Counted from the first letter of the stretch, positions 9,055 through 18,302 are shown. The stretch: 64,000 nucleotides of DNA from Tritrichomonas musculus (GCA_039105265.1 JAPFFF010000006.1:1550001-1614000), one strand, 5' to 3'. Notes: generated from the letters alone by a model not told the origin. Translations and numbers: made by a program.

Positions 9055-10008
9055 ATGTCAGTTATAAGCAGAAATCAAACAAACTCACTTAATCCAATAG
9101 AATACATATTTTATACAGATATCATTACTAATAATGAAGATATATTAGTACAAGAAAAACAAAATGATATATTAAAAGATTTATTGCTTAATCAATATGA
9201 TGCTGTTAAATATGATGTTGAACTAGAATATAATAATCAGTTTATAAAAGATGTATTTACTCTTGTTAATAAATTACCAAAATTATTACAAGTATCACAA
9301 ACAAAACCATTAGAACCTATATTTGATGAAATTGAAGTACTTAAAACAGATAGTGCAGAGATTAAAAAGTTTATTAGAAAAGTGAATTATGATATGATAG
9401 GTTATAATTGTAATCATAATGCAATAAATGAGAAATGTGATAAAGTATTCATAAATGTTAATGATTTAATTGAATCTGACGAATATAAAGAATATTGTAA
9501 CTTTATTAAAAGATGTATGTTAGAAGTATATACAAATATTAAATGGTATGAACATGAAAAGAAGACTTTTACAAGTAAATGTAATAGATGGCAATATAGT
9601 AGTATTGAAGAATTAAGAACTGAATTATCTCATATAAAATCTGTTATATTCAAACTAAATGCTAAGATTACTGAAATTAATTCTAAATCAAATAAAAGAT
9701 GCTCGAGATGTGAAGCTAAACAAAGATTATACGATTATTCTTTACGTGAAATAGAAAGAATGAGAAATGAACAACAAGAGCAAGAAGAAATAAATAGAAA
9801 ATATGATGAAACAGATTATGATATTGAAACATTTATGAAAGATAATTATCCTACAATTGAAAGATTTTTATTAAAAGATGTTCAACAAAAATATCACAAA
9901 GTATTTGGAATAAAGTTAACATTTGCTGAATTAACAGAGAAATTAGAATCTACTAAAAAATGGAAGATAACTAACGTAAGTAGAACATTATATGTTAATA
10001 AATTATGA
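9055..10008 (+). CDS. Orphan 317-residue protein bracketed by inverted repeats
   Basis: Function not recognised. An in-frame extension upstream has no ATG, so I place the start at 9055 (MSVISRNQTN). The protein is Lys/Glu/Asn-rich and probably mostly helical, with a short coiled-coil-like stretch around residues 210-260 and two CxxC-like cysteines (RCSRCEAK). The last 60 residues (QKYHKVFGIKLTFAELTEKL) look like a compact globular domain, perhaps winged-helix, which is a guess. It is the only plus-strand gene in module A, and copies of one repeat point inward from both sides, so it may be a cassette. Nothing identifies it as structural or enzymatic. Confidence 0.7.
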   Translation: MSVISRNQTNSLNPIEYIFYTDIITNNEDILVQEKQNDILKDLLLNQYDAVKYDVELEYNNQFIKDVFTLVNKLPKLLQVSQTKPLEPIFDEIEVLKTDSAEIKKFIRKVNYDMIGYNCNHNAINEKCDKVFINVNDLIESDEYKEYCNFIKRCMLEVYTNIKWYEHEKKTFTSKCNRWQYSSIEELRTELSHIKSVIFKLNAKITEINSKSNKRCSRCEAKQRLYDYSLREIERMRNEQQEQEEINRKYDETDYDIETFMKDNYPTIERFLLKDVQQKYHKVFGIKLTFAELTEKLESTKKWKITNVSRTLYVNKL

Positions 10009-10010
10009 AA

Positions 10011-10178
10011 GTGACAAAAATATAGTGAAATCTCACTACTTCACTTTTGATTAAAAATGTTAATGATATTTTTGTTTTTCATTCTTCAATTAAAAAGAGA
10101 ATAGTTGTTTTATGAGTTAAATAATTAAAGTGACAAAAATATAGTGAAATCTCACTTCTTCACTTTCTGATTAAAAAT
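10011..10178 (-). repeat. Two inverted copies of the palindrome-bearing repeat
   Basis: Copies at 10011-10056 and 10130-10178 are in the opposite orientation to those at 8764-9023. Both read GTGACAAAAATATAGTGAAA then TCTCACT, so the 14-bp palindrome has one changed base. The first begins 2 bp after the stop codon of the gene at 9055. With the upstream pair they form inverted brackets around that gene. Confidence 0.8.
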
Positions 10179-10429
10179 AAAAATAAAAAATTAAAAAAGT
10201 GACATTTATCCACTTATTTTTAAAACCTTCATTTTTTTAGTTTAGGTTAGTAAATCATCATATATAGCGACAATTTAGCTATAAAATATTATTTCATACA
10301 TCATTTATTTATTTATCATTAATTTAACTTTGAATCTTACATATAAATATATTTTTATTATTAATTCTATAAAAAGAGACAGTGGACCTAATAAAAAGAA
10401 TTTAACCATTATTATACATCAATTTAGAA

Positions 10430-10850
10430 GATTTTTATAAATGTTTTTATCTTTGTAATTACTAATATAATTATTTTTTATCTTTGCATTTGCAAAAGTA
10501 ATTATTTTGAATGCTTATTGAATTTTTATCTTTGCAATTACTATAATAATTATTTTTTTATCTTTGCAAAATCAATGATTTATCATTGAAATTATCTTTG
10601 CACTCTCAATTTTGAATGCTTATTGAATTTTTATCTTTGTAATTACTAATATAATTATTTTTTTATCTTTGCATTTGCAAAAGTAATTATTTTGAATGCT
10701 TATTGAATTTTTATCTTTGCAATTACTAAGATAATTATTTTTTATCTTTGCAATTACTAAGATAATTATTTTTTATCTTTGCAATTACTATAATAATTAT
10801 TTTGAATACTTAATTGAATTTTTATCTTTGTAATTATAAATAAAAAAATG
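10430..10850. repeat. Degenerate tandem repeat of TTTTTATCTTTGCAATTACT units
   Basis: About a dozen irregular units of roughly 25-40 bp share TTTTTATCTTTGCAATTACT with variants (TTTGTAATTACTAATATAAT, GCATTTGCAAAAGTAATTAT). They fill the gap between the orphan gene and the HNH gene. The bases between 10179 and 10430 show nothing recognisable. Confidence 0.8.
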
Positions 10851-10851
10851 T

Positions 10852-10918
10852 TGTCCTTTCTATTTTTCGAACCCCGTAACTTTTTATCCATGAAATTACC
10901 ATTGAGCTAAGTATCAAG
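10852..10918 (-). tRNA. tRNA-like relic with A-box and B-box motifs
   Basis: On the minus strand TTAGCTCAATGGTA (10897-10910) matches the D-arm/A-box of a tRNA gene and GGTTCGAA (10866-10873) matches the T-arm/B-box, with tRNA-like spacing. The D, T and acceptor stems do not close properly, so I read it as a tRNA-derived relic rather than a working gene. The anticodon cannot be assigned. Confidence 0.35.
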
Positions 10919-10947
10919 TTGAAAATTTAAATATAAATTTAATATAA

Positions 10948-11010
10948 GTGATAAAAAAATAGTGAAATCTCACTTCTTCACTTTTTAATGATTTTATTCA
11001 ACAAAAACAA
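10948..11010 (-). repeat. Third inverted copy of the palindrome-bearing repeat
   Basis: It reads GTGATAAAAAAATAGTGAAA then TCTCACTTCTTCAC and includes the TTTTGTTGAATAAAATCATT part shared with the 8945 copy. It lies just beyond the 3' end of the HNH nuclease gene, so the repeat is associated with more than one gene of this module. Confidence 0.8.
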
Positions 11011-11028
11011 AAATATGATTGAAGTTTT

Positions 11029-11538
11029 TTAAATTAAATCATATTGATATTTGAAAGAACGAATATATAAAGTAGTCTTTCGATGATTAATATCTACTGT
11101 ACTTATACACTTTTGTCCCCATTTTGTTATATTAATATGCATTATTCTATAAACATTATCAGTTATTCTTTGATAAAATACATCTTCTTCTGTTTCTTCG
11201 TTATAATAATAATAATATTCATTTTCTTCAAAATATCTTCTTTCATTCTTAACAACATAATGTGTTATAACTATTGAATCATCAGGTATATTATCAACAA
11301 ATACATATTCAACACCATGTCTTGATGAAGCATTTCTCATATTTTCACTTGCTGTACACCAACGAAGATTTGATAAATGATAATCTGTTTTGTTTCTCGA
11401 AATATGATCTACGTAAATTTTATGTTCTGGGTCATCATTATATAAGAATTGTTTTGCTATAATTTGATGCCTATTAATTTTATTACCGTTAATATTTACA
11501 CTTACATAACCATTACTTTTATTTATACATTCTTTCAC
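11029..11538 (-). CDS. HNH homing-type endonuclease of module A
   Basis: The core VDHISRNKTDYHLSNLRW followed by CTASEN and N matches the HNH_3/NUMOD-type nucleases of phages and mobile introns (consensus VDHINGNKxDNRxxNLRxxTxxEN). RHQIIAKQFL just before it is also typical of this family. The rest of the C-terminal half has no recognised domain and is acidic and Tyr-rich. Such nucleases are common passengers in Polintons and giant viruses. The start is not resolved, so only the open frame is given. Part of a fossil element. Confidence 0.7.
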   Translation of the reverse strand: MKECINKSNGYVSVNINGNKINRHQIIAKQFLYNDDPEHKIYVDHISRNKTDYHLSNLRWCTASENMRNASSRHGVEYVFVDNIPDDSIVITHYVVKNERRYFEENEYYYYYNEETEEDVFYQRITDNVYRIMHINITKWGQKCISTVDINHRKTTLYIRSFKYQYDLI

Positions 11539-11730
11539 TACATAATGATTATCTTTTCGTCTTATAGTATAAGGATAATCATTTAATATTTCATATTCAG
11601 GGTGTTCATTAATTGTAACAAATTCAATAACTTCTTGTTCTTCATTAATTGTAAAATATTTGTGTAAATACGAAATAAAAAAAATAAAAATAAAAATAAA
11701 TTTAATAACGTAATGAAATAATTTTGTTGT

Positions 11731-13359
11731 TTAATCCCTAGAGGTCAAATCAAAATTCCCAAGGCGTACTAGAGGAGGGCATCCATTCGGTTGGACTAGT
11801 ATTGAGATTGAAGAATCAAACAATAAACAAATAAGAGGTGGAGTTTGACAAGCTTCAGCATAAGTTTTGCCTCCTGTATCTTGAGTTACATTAATTTCAA
11901 AGTTAATAGGTGATAAAGAGGTTAATCCTTGTTGATAAGTATTATCTGTTTCAGTAGGAAGTCCAATAAAGAAACTACTCTTATCATTAGAATAATTACC
12001 CTTTGAATAGCTAAATATTGGTTTATTAGATAAATCTCTATGACAATGAGTTAAACTGTTTACAACCTCTTTATTGAATCCACTTTGTCCACCATTCATA
12101 TTCATAGCATTTTGGCAATATTCTAGAAATTCAGGATACTCATCAGTAGTGCCAAAAGGTTTTGCAGGAATATTCCCGTATCCGCCACAATTTAATTGAA
12201 ATGATTTAAAGTTTGGATTCTTAAAATAAGTATGATGAGTATGTTTAACAGGAAATAATAAGAAAATTGAATCAACAAATCTAGGAGTAATTGTACAAGT
12301 AGATTTACTATTTGCATTTTTTAATGGATTAGTTGTCGTGTAAACAGATAAAGTTTGAGTAGGAAAAGTAAGTGGATGAGTAGGATCAGCATATCTTTGT
12401 ACAAGACTAGAATAAATATTATCTTCAATACCAAAACAAGGAATAATAGATGAACATTCAGTAACAGCATATTTAACGACTTGAAATGTTCTTTCATTTG
12501 GTTGATATGTTGTTATTCCATTACTAGCTGCTGTTGCTTTTTCAGTATACATAGTAATCGGTTCACCAATAGGGATAAACTCATTATTAATGTCTTCAAA
12601 TACATATTTACAATTAACACTATGATCATGTTCAAATGCTTTTCCAGGACCAAGAGGACAACAAACCATACCAGTACAAGAAAAGAATAATCTGAGTTCT
12701 ATTTTACCTGCAAATGCTGGAAGATATTTAATATTAGATAATGGTAAGAATCTTCTTAAATCAATTTTGAGATGAATTTTATATGTTTGATCAGTCCATT
12801 TTTTACTATCTTTTTCTTTCCAATCAACAATGAATCCTGTTCTGCTTCCTGATTGATTATTCCATATATCTTTATGTCTAGCTTTTGAATAAATATCAGC
12901 TCTCTTTGTTGTTTCATTAGCACAACAAGCTGTTAAGAATGATTCTTCACAACCAAAGTTCTGAGTATATATAGTTATTCCATTAGCTACTATTTCATAT
13001 TTCTCAACAGCATCTCTAGCATCCTTAAATCCAAACCAAACTTTATTTAAAAGATATTTATTTTCTGCATCTGCTGCTTCAACAGTCTCTCCTGCTGTTT
13101 CTCTAATCATAACTTCCATGTCAGCTCTTATAAAACCATTATATATATCAGCTGTATTATTTGTATTTGGTGATATAATTACACTTGTATAAGAACCTTG
13201 AGGAATTGTAGGTGAAGGAGAATAAGATGTTTGAGGATTAATTGTATATTGTTTATTTGTATCTGATAAAGCTATACAATTATCAACTATATCAAAGTAA
13301 CTAGCTATTTGAGTACATGTTTCACTTGAAGTCCTAAGCTCAATTTCTGGATTTAACAT
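11731..13359 (-). CDS. Major capsid-like protein of the Polinton
   Basis: A 542-residue protein beginning MLNPEIELRTSSETC. Size, position in the block and sequence character (beta-rich, many Thr/Asn/Pro, few charged runs) fit a double jelly-roll major capsid protein. I recognise it by context and general resemblance rather than by a diagnostic motif. It is followed on the minus strand by the HNH gene and preceded at 30 bp by the Lys/Pro-rich gene. Capsid genes are the usual neighbours of the packaging ATPase and integrase in Polintons. Part of a fossil element. Confidence 0.65.
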   Translation of the reverse strand: MLNPEIELRTSSETCTQIASYFDIVDNCIALSDTNKQYTINPQTSYSPSPTIPQGSYTSVIISPNTNNTADIYNGFIRADMEVMIRETAGETVEAADAENKYLLNKVWFGFKDARDAVEKYEIVANGITIYTQNFGCEESFLTACCANETTKRADIYSKARHKDIWNNQSGSRTGFIVDWKEKDSKKWTDQTYKIHLKIDLRRFLPLSNIKYLPAFAGKIELRLFFSCTGMVCCPLGPGKAFEHDHSVNCKYVFEDINNEFIPIGEPITMYTEKATAASNGITTYQPNERTFQVVKYAVTECSSIIPCFGIEDNIYSSLVQRYADPTHPLTFPTQTLSVYTTTNPLKNANSKSTCTITPRFVDSIFLLFPVKHTHHTYFKNPNFKSFQLNCGGYGNIPAKPFGTTDEYPEFLEYCQNAMNMNGGQSGFNKEVVNSLTHCHRDLSNKPIFSYSKGNYSNDKSSFFIGLPTETDNTYQQGLTSLSPINFEINVTQDTGGKTYAEACQTPPLICLLFDSSISILVQPNGCPPLVRLGNFDLTSRD

Positions 13360-13389
13360 ATTCTTTTAGAAAAAATAAAAAATGTGTTT

Positions 13390-14028
13390 TTAATATATTA
13401 TGTCAGAGAATATATTATTTCTTCTTCTCATAATAGGTTGTGGTTTTGGTTGTGGTCGTGGAGTTATTTGTTCTTCACTTGAGCCGTCATCTGATTCTTC
13501 TATTTGATTCGAGTCTTCTATATATTGAGGCTGAGTATACTGATAAAAATTTTTATGTTGTTTATTCATTTCCTTATGAAATACTTCTTTCATCATCTTC
13601 TTTTGTTCTTTCTTTTCTCTTTCACTTTTTATTTCTTCACCTAATAATTTTAATTGATTTAATATCTCTATATTTATTGTTGGATCATATACTGATTTAG
13701 GTTTATATATTTTTGGTTGTTCTTCATCAATTATGATTTTGGGTTTAGGTTTAGATATTTTAGGTTGTTGTTCTTCTATTATATTATTATCTTCAATTAT
13801 TGGTTTAGGTTGTTCTATTTTATTATCTTCTATTATGGGTTTAGCTTCTTCACTCTTATCTTCACTCTTATCTTCACTCTTATCTTCTATTAAAGGTTGT
13901 TTCCTTGGTCTTACTATATACTTTCCCTCTTTTTTGCAAGGAAATACTTCATATTCAGGATCGTCTCTTCCATTAATCCACTTTTGTATAACTTGCAATC
14001 TCTTACTTTGTGGAACTCTTTTGCTCAT
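13390..14028 (-). CDS. Lys/Pro/Glu-rich protein of the capsid block
   Basis: Function not recognised. A 212-residue protein with a short ordered N-terminus (QKWINGRDDPEYEVFPCKKE), a central repeat-like region (EDKSEDKSEDKSEE, then KPIIEDN and PKISKPKPK) and a Gln/Pro/Arg-rich tail. It is likely disordered over most of its length. Placed between the capsid-like gene and the small basic gene, it could be a scaffold or minor virion protein; that is inference from position. Part of a fossil element. Confidence 0.65.
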   Translation of the reverse strand: MSKRVPQSKRLQVIQKWINGRDDPEYEVFPCKKEGKYIVRPRKQPLIEDKSEDKSEDKSEEAKPIIEDNKIEQPKPIIEDNNIIEEQQPKISKPKPKIIIDEEQPKIYKPKSVYDPTINIEILNQLKLLGEEIKSEREKKEQKKMMKEVFHKEMNKQHKNFYQYTQPQYIEDSNQIEESDDGSSEEQITPRPQPKPQPIMRRRNNIFSDIIY

Positions 14029-14085
14029 TTTGATTGAGCTTAAAAATGATTAAATTTGTTTGATATAGTATGTTTTTGTTTATTT

Positions 14086-14613
14086 TTACTTTTTTGATTT
14101 TCTTGATTTCTTTCTTCTTCTCTGTTTTGTTCTCGCTATATGAGCTTCAGCTTCATCTACATATTTACTTCTATTCTGATATATTTTATAAGCAGTTGGC
14201 TTCCTTGAATAATGAATCCTAGGGAAATCTTCATAACCTATATTACTACCTAACGGATTAGGTTGTCTTTCTGCTATTGTTTTTTGTAATGCTGCTTTTA
14301 CTTCTCCTTCTCTTATTCCACTTGCTAATGTAGATAATCCTTTTCCTATACCTATTGCTGTAGGATTAGCTGTAATCGCTCCAAAACCTTGTGCTGCACC
14401 TCCTATTGTATTTAATATAGGCGCTTTATTTTTCCAAGCCCATTTCCCTACTTTACCAACTGTACTATCTCCAACAAATTTACTAGCTTTTCCAACTCCT
14501 GATTTAACTGTATTCCATGTTTTATTTATAAATTTACCTAAAAATCCACCATTAGAATTTTGTTTTGAAGATGGTTCAATTCTATCAGTATCAGAAACTG
14601 TTTCCATTGTCAT
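14086..14613 (-). CDS. Small basic minor-capsid-like protein
   Basis: A 175-residue protein. After about 20 polar residues comes an amphipathic stretch (GFLGKFINKTWNTVKSGVGK), then a Gly/Ala-rich hydrophobic segment (APILNTIGGAAQGFGAITAN) and a very basic tail ending KQRRRKKSRKSKK. This architecture resembles adenovirus protein VI-like and other membrane-active minor capsid proteins, known partners in Polinton capsid blocks. The resemblance is architectural and no catalytic motif is involved. It lies 17 bp upstream of the ATPase gene end. Part of a fossil element. Confidence 0.6.
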   Translation of the reverse strand: MTMETVSDTDRIEPSSKQNSNGGFLGKFINKTWNTVKSGVGKASKFVGDSTVGKVGKWAWKNKAPILNTIGGAAQGFGAITANPTAIGIGKGLSTLASGIREGEVKAALQKTIAERQPNPLGSNIGYEDFPRIHYSRKPTAYKIYQNRSKYVDEAEAHIARTKQRRRKKSRKSKK

Positions 14614-14630
14614 TTATTTTATAATTAAAA

Positions 14631-15488
14631 CTAACTTTCAAAGTAATATTTGTTAGCGGTTATATTGCAAATAAATTTATCATGAATTTCTCTATGTTGT
14701 AAGTATTCTTTTACCGTCTTCTTGATATTTAGATTGTTATTTGTTTGCTGTAATAATGATGTGAAATCTTCTTCTGAATAACCGCTATAGCATATGATAT
14801 CTGTAGCCATTCTCTTCGCATTTATATGTACAAATCTAATTGTTTGAATAGCCATAATACAAGTTATATTATAATGTCTTGTTTTAGTCAGCAATCTTAA
14901 AAATTCAGTATTATTATGTGTTAATAAATCACTTCCTGCACAATCATCTAATATTATTAAAGTATTATAAGGATAAGATGAAGTTTGATATTTAACTAAC
15001 TTATTTGCAATATAAACTATTCTATCATCTATTTCTTGTAATGAATGTTTTTTTATTAGTCTTTGCATTTCTTCATTCACTTCTTTCATTTTAGATAATA
15101 CATGTTTAACCATAGCATAATATTTAATCTTTCTTTTTAAATGTTTTCTTAAATAATCCATTAACTCTGTTTCGTTTACATATATTATAGGTGTTTTTAC
15201 TTCTTTACTCATTGCTTCTGCTGTTTTATCTGCTTTACCACTCGATGAACAAAATATAATTTTATGATAATAAGGGTGTTTAAATAATCTTTCTGTTATT
15301 AGTATGTGCTTAAATATAAAATATGATTTACCTGAACCAGGTTTACCGATTAAAAAGTAAATTCCATTAGTACTAAAAGGATATAAAGGATGTAAAGGTT
15401 TAATTAATGCTCCTTCTATCTCTTTCTGATTCTTTCTCATTGTCTTTTGTATTAATGATTCTACTTCTTTCATTATTTGTTTAGACAT
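14631..15488 (-). CDS. DNA-packaging ATPase (FtsK/HerA-type) of module A
   Basis: Genome-packaging ATPase of 285 residues. Walker A is GKPGSGKS near residue 50, preceded by the strand NGIYFLI. Walker B is LIILDDCAG near residue 180, followed by the sensor-like TRHYNITCIMAIQT. This order and spacing fit the A32/FtsK-HerA packaging ATPases of Polintons and nucleocytoplasmic viruses. It lies between the minor capsid-like gene and the integrase. The second, clearly different ATPase at 18303 argues for two element lineages here. Part of a fossil element. Confidence 0.8.
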   Translation of the reverse strand: MSKQIMKEVESLIQKTMRKNQKEIEGALIKPLHPLYPFSTNGIYFLIGKPGSGKSYFIFKHILITERLFKHPYYHKIIFCSSSGKADKTAEAMSKEVKTPIIYVNETELMDYLRKHLKRKIKYYAMVKHVLSKMKEVNEEMQRLIKKHSLQEIDDRIVYIANKLVKYQTSSYPYNTLIILDDCAGSDLLTHNNTEFLRLLTKTRHYNITCIMAIQTIRFVHINAKRMATDIICYSGYSEEDFTSLLQQTNNNLNIKKTVKEYLQHREIHDKFICNITANKYYFES

Positions 15489-15510
15489 TTTATTTGTATT
15501 AAATCTATTT

Positions 15511-16596
15511 TTATATCCACTTTCTTATTCCATTTGGTATATTTCGTTTCTTTGACCAAAAATCAATTTCTATATTAGATAGCTTAGTTGGTGCTCCTTC
15601 TCTTAGATTCTTTGCTGGGATTACATCTTCTGTACCTTCACTATATTTAATTTTATATTTATTCTTTTGTGTATCATAAGAAATAATTTTATCTACTATA
15701 CCTCTCTTACCTCCTTTTAATGTTTGTGCTATATTTTTATTTGTTGTTTTAATTAATCTATAACCTGGTAACTTATCTATTGATTCATCTTTTGACTTAA
15801 TTATAAATTGATTACCTGCTTTAGAATCTACAATATATGCTTCTTTACTAACTTTATTTCTTCGTTTTGCAAATGGTTCTTTAGCTTGAATAATTCTTAC
15901 TCTATCATTAGGTTTAAAATCATATGGATTATTATGTGATTTTGTTTTTACATATTCTTTTTCATCTTCTTTAGTCATTTCGTTAGGTATTTTATAATTT
16001 AATGATCTATGAGGTGAATTATTATATGAATCTATTAAATCTTTCATCTCTTTTTCATTTATATATCTATTCTCACCTATCATATCTCTTATAGTTCGCA
16101 TAAATCTATTAGTAATACCTAATACATTATGATTATTATCTTCTGTTGTTGTATAAACAATATTATTAGTTTTCATTATTTGAAGTACATCATTAGATAA
16201 ATATGCAGCATCCTGATCTGATGTAATAGAATATACTTCTTTCTCATCCTCCAAAAATTTATTAAGAGCTTTTGCTACTTCTTTTGCTCCTTTCCCTTTC
16301 ATTGGATAGCAATATGCTTTTCTAGTATTGATATTAATCAACATTAGATAATTTAATCCATCTTTTGTTTTATCATTAATGAAAGTGTCCATTTGATAAC
16401 CTCCTGTGTGTTTCGAATATATATTCATGAACTTAGCTTTAGGTACCTTAACATCATGTACTATCTTCTTTAAATAATCTAAAGCTTCTTCTTCAGTAAA
16501 ACCATATCTTTTAGCTAATGGAACAAATTTTGATGATGATTTCCATGGATAGTAAGAATGAAGCTCTCTAATTGTCTTAAAATATTTTTTATTCAT
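15511..16596 (-). CDS. Retroviral-type integrase of the Polinton
   Basis: A 361-residue protein with a short helical N-terminal region, an RNase H-fold (rve) core starting at YQMDTFINDK and continuing through ITSDQDAAYLS, then NSPHRSLNYKIPNEM, which is typical of rve integrases. The C-terminal part (GGKRGIVDKIISYD to DVIPAKNL) looks like a chromo- or Tudor-like domain, common in c-type integrases of Polintons. Such integrases insert the linear element and usually make 5-6 bp duplications. It sits 22 bp from the ATPase gene. Part of a fossil element. Confidence 0.8.
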   Translation of the reverse strand: MNKKYFKTIRELHSYYPWKSSSKFVPLAKRYGFTEEEALDYLKKIVHDVKVPKAKFMNIYSKHTGGYQMDTFINDKTKDGLNYLMLININTRKAYCYPMKGKGAKEVAKALNKFLEDEKEVYSITSDQDAAYLSNDVLQIMKTNNIVYTTTEDNNHNVLGITNRFMRTIRDMIGENRYINEKEMKDLIDSYNNSPHRSLNYKIPNEMTKEDEKEYVKTKSHNNPYDFKPNDRVRIIQAKEPFAKRRNKVSKEAYIVDSKAGNQFIIKSKDESIDKLPGYRLIKTTNKNIAQTLKGGKRGIVDKIISYDTQKNKYKIKYSEGTEDVIPAKNLREGAPTKLSNIEIDFWSKKRNIPNGIRKWI

Positions 16597-16615
16597 TTTA
16601 ATCGTTTTAATAGTT

Positions 16616-17899
16616 TTAAATGTAAAGCATCTTCTTAAATGGTAAGAATATCATTTCAATAATAAATGATTCATTTAAAGGGACTGAAACTGGGATCTTA
16701 TTATGTCGACCTGAATAAAACTCAACCCAAAATCTTTGATCTGTCGAATTAAGTTTGAAGTATTTAATAGGGTTAAAATAGATTTGACTATTACCTAAAT
16801 ATCCTTTATTTGATTCTTCTGCTATTGATGAATATAATTTACATGAATGTCTATCCCATACATAATCAAACTTTAATTCTCTTAACCACTTCCCTTCATA
16901 ACCCACAATATTACCTTTTTTATCTATAATAGGTTTATTCATATCTAAGTATTTAGCAGGATTATTCTGATATGCATTTATTCCAATATTAAATACATCA
17001 ACAAAATCATATTTTTGATCAATTGTGTTATCTTGTACTCCATTTATAACAGATCTAGGATAGAATGATATAGAAATATCTACATAATATATTAAATTAT
17101 TTTTGGCCATTACTCCGTATTGATCTGAATCGTATCTATTTGTTATTGCATATATTTCTTGAACTCGCTTTAAATTTTGATAATCATAATATCCATCTAA
17201 TTGTAAATCTAATCTATTGAATGTAGGTTTACCTACTGTTTGTTTCTCTTTTTTTATTTTTTCTATTTCTTTATTTTTTTCTTCCATCTCTGTTTTTAAT
17301 TTTTTAGCTTGTTCTGTCATTTGTGCTTTAGTGTTAGCATCTGTTTCATTTTCAATTAATACCATAAGATCTATATATTTATTAGTTGATTCATCTATAT
17401 GCTTTTCTAACATCTCAATCTTTCTATCCATAATCTTGATTTCTGTTTTAATAGATGATTCGATTGAAGAATTATAAGCTTTAAAACCATCATTTATTAA
17501 CGGCATTAAACCATTCCAAAAATCTCTAAAATAACCGTATGATTCCATCCATGTTATAACATTAGTACTCCATTCACTTTTTCTATTTTCAGGTATTAAT
17601 TCATAAATCTCATCATCTGTTTTATTTTTATTTTCTACTTTCTCTTTTAATTCGTTATAATTACTTCTATAATATTTTCTTAATTTAATCGTATATACCA
17701 TCTTTCTTCTTCTTGCTATCATCCATATACTTCTTACTCCGATAATTGATTCTCCTCTATTTGATGTAACCCAATCTTGAGGAAAATTAAAGTAATATCG
17801 ATTAGGCTTATTAGGATCTTGTTCTCCATCTTCTAAAAAGTAAGCATATTCTATTGGTATTGGTGTTTGTTCTTGAATAGGGTTTAGTGTAGGATACAT
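16616..17899 (-). CDS. Penton/minor-capsid-like protein with a coiled-coil insert
   Basis: A 427-residue protein beginning MYPTLNPIQEQTP. The N-terminal part (YYFNFPQDWVTSNRGES) and the C-terminal part (SVPLNESFIIEMIFLPFKKM) look beta-rich and virion-like. Between them, residues about 150-230 form a strongly charged coiled coil (KIEMLEKHIDESTNKYIDLM, EMEEKNKEIEKIKKEKQ). I assign it as the penton-type minor capsid protein mainly from position at the head of the block. It is longer than usual for that role because of the coiled coil. Part of a fossil element. Confidence 0.55.
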   Translation of the reverse strand: MYPTLNPIQEQTPIPIEYAYFLEDGEQDPNKPNRYYFNFPQDWVTSNRGESIIGVRSIWMIARRRKMVYTIKLRKYYRSNYNELKEKVENKNKTDDEIYELIPENRKSEWSTNVITWMESYGYFRDFWNGLMPLINDGFKAYNSSIESSIKTEIKIMDRKIEMLEKHIDESTNKYIDLMVLIENETDANTKAQMTEQAKKLKTEMEEKNKEIEKIKKEKQTVGKPTFNRLDLQLDGYYDYQNLKRVQEIYAITNRYDSDQYGVMAKNNLIYYVDISISFYPRSVINGVQDNTIDQKYDFVDVFNIGINAYQNNPAKYLDMNKPIIDKKGNIVGYEGKWLRELKFDYVWDRHSCKLYSSIAEESNKGYLGNSQIYFNPIKYFKLNSTDQRFWVEFYSGRHNKIPVSVPLNESFIIEMIFLPFKKMLYI

Positions 17900-17924
17900 T
17901 TCAATATTAATAAAGTATCATTTT

Positions 17925-18085
17925 CATTTATTATTTTTCATTTATTATTTTTCATTTATCATTTTCATTTATTATTTTTCATTTATTATTTTTCATTTAT
18001 TATTTTTCATTTATTATTTATTATTTTTGTATTGTCATTTTTTTATTTTACATTTACTTTTTACTTTTTTTTTTTTTTTTATTTT
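17925..18085. repeat. 14-bp CATTTATTATTTTT tandem repeat and T-rich tract
   Basis: About seven units of CATTTATTATTTTT, some shortened, run from about 17925 to 18028, followed by T-rich sequence with an 18-base T run near 18067. The tract separates the two Polinton modules and lies at the promoter side of module A's penton-like gene. It is a likely replication-slippage repeat. Confidence 0.8.
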
Positions 18086-18187
18086 TTATTTTCAATATGA
18101 AGTAAGTTAATTTTAAGATTAACTTTTAATTAACTTGTGATATTATTAACTTTTTGATATCATAAGTTTTTGAAATGATATTTGGTC

Positions 18188-18290
18188 ATTTCAGTTAGCG
18201 CGAACTAGCAGCTGAAGGAGAGCTGGGGGAGCGAGTGGTTAGGCTGGGCGAAGGCACAGAGCACAGCCTAACGTATACTACTCGAAGCTT
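18188..18290. promoter_or_regulatory. GC-rich hairpin island before the module B ATPase gene
   Basis: A roughly 100-bp island much richer in G and C than its surroundings ends just before the ATG at 18303. It contains a 9-bp perfect stem, GTTAGGCTG (18238-18246) with CAGCCTAAC (18264-18272), around a 17-base loop, and a second small stem CAGCT/AGCTG at 18209-18225. It may be a leader, an origin or an element end. Position and structure are seen; function is inferred. Confidence 0.6.
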
Positions 18291-18302
18291 TACTCATAAT
18301 AA

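Larger units (their letters stand above)
8764..18030. mobile_element. Polinton/Maverick fossil, module A (capsid-integrase block)
   Basis: Virus-derived DNA element of the Polinton/Maverick family. Parts: an orphan gene (9055-10008), an HNH nuclease (11029-11538), a major capsid-like protein (11731-13359), a Lys/Pro-rich protein (13390-14028), a small basic protein (14086-14613), a packaging ATPase (14631-15488), an integrase (15511-16596) and a penton-like protein (16616-17899). All but the first are on the minus strand with tight spacing. The outer limits are approximate because no terminal inverted repeats were found. Most of its genes read as long open frames, so it looks fairly young, with about one break at most. 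No polymerase of its own is present. Confidence 0.75.

Noticed and set aside
18238-18272. Stem at the module junction read as a tRNA or structured RNA gene
   Set aside because: One stem only, no A or B box, no cloverleaf.
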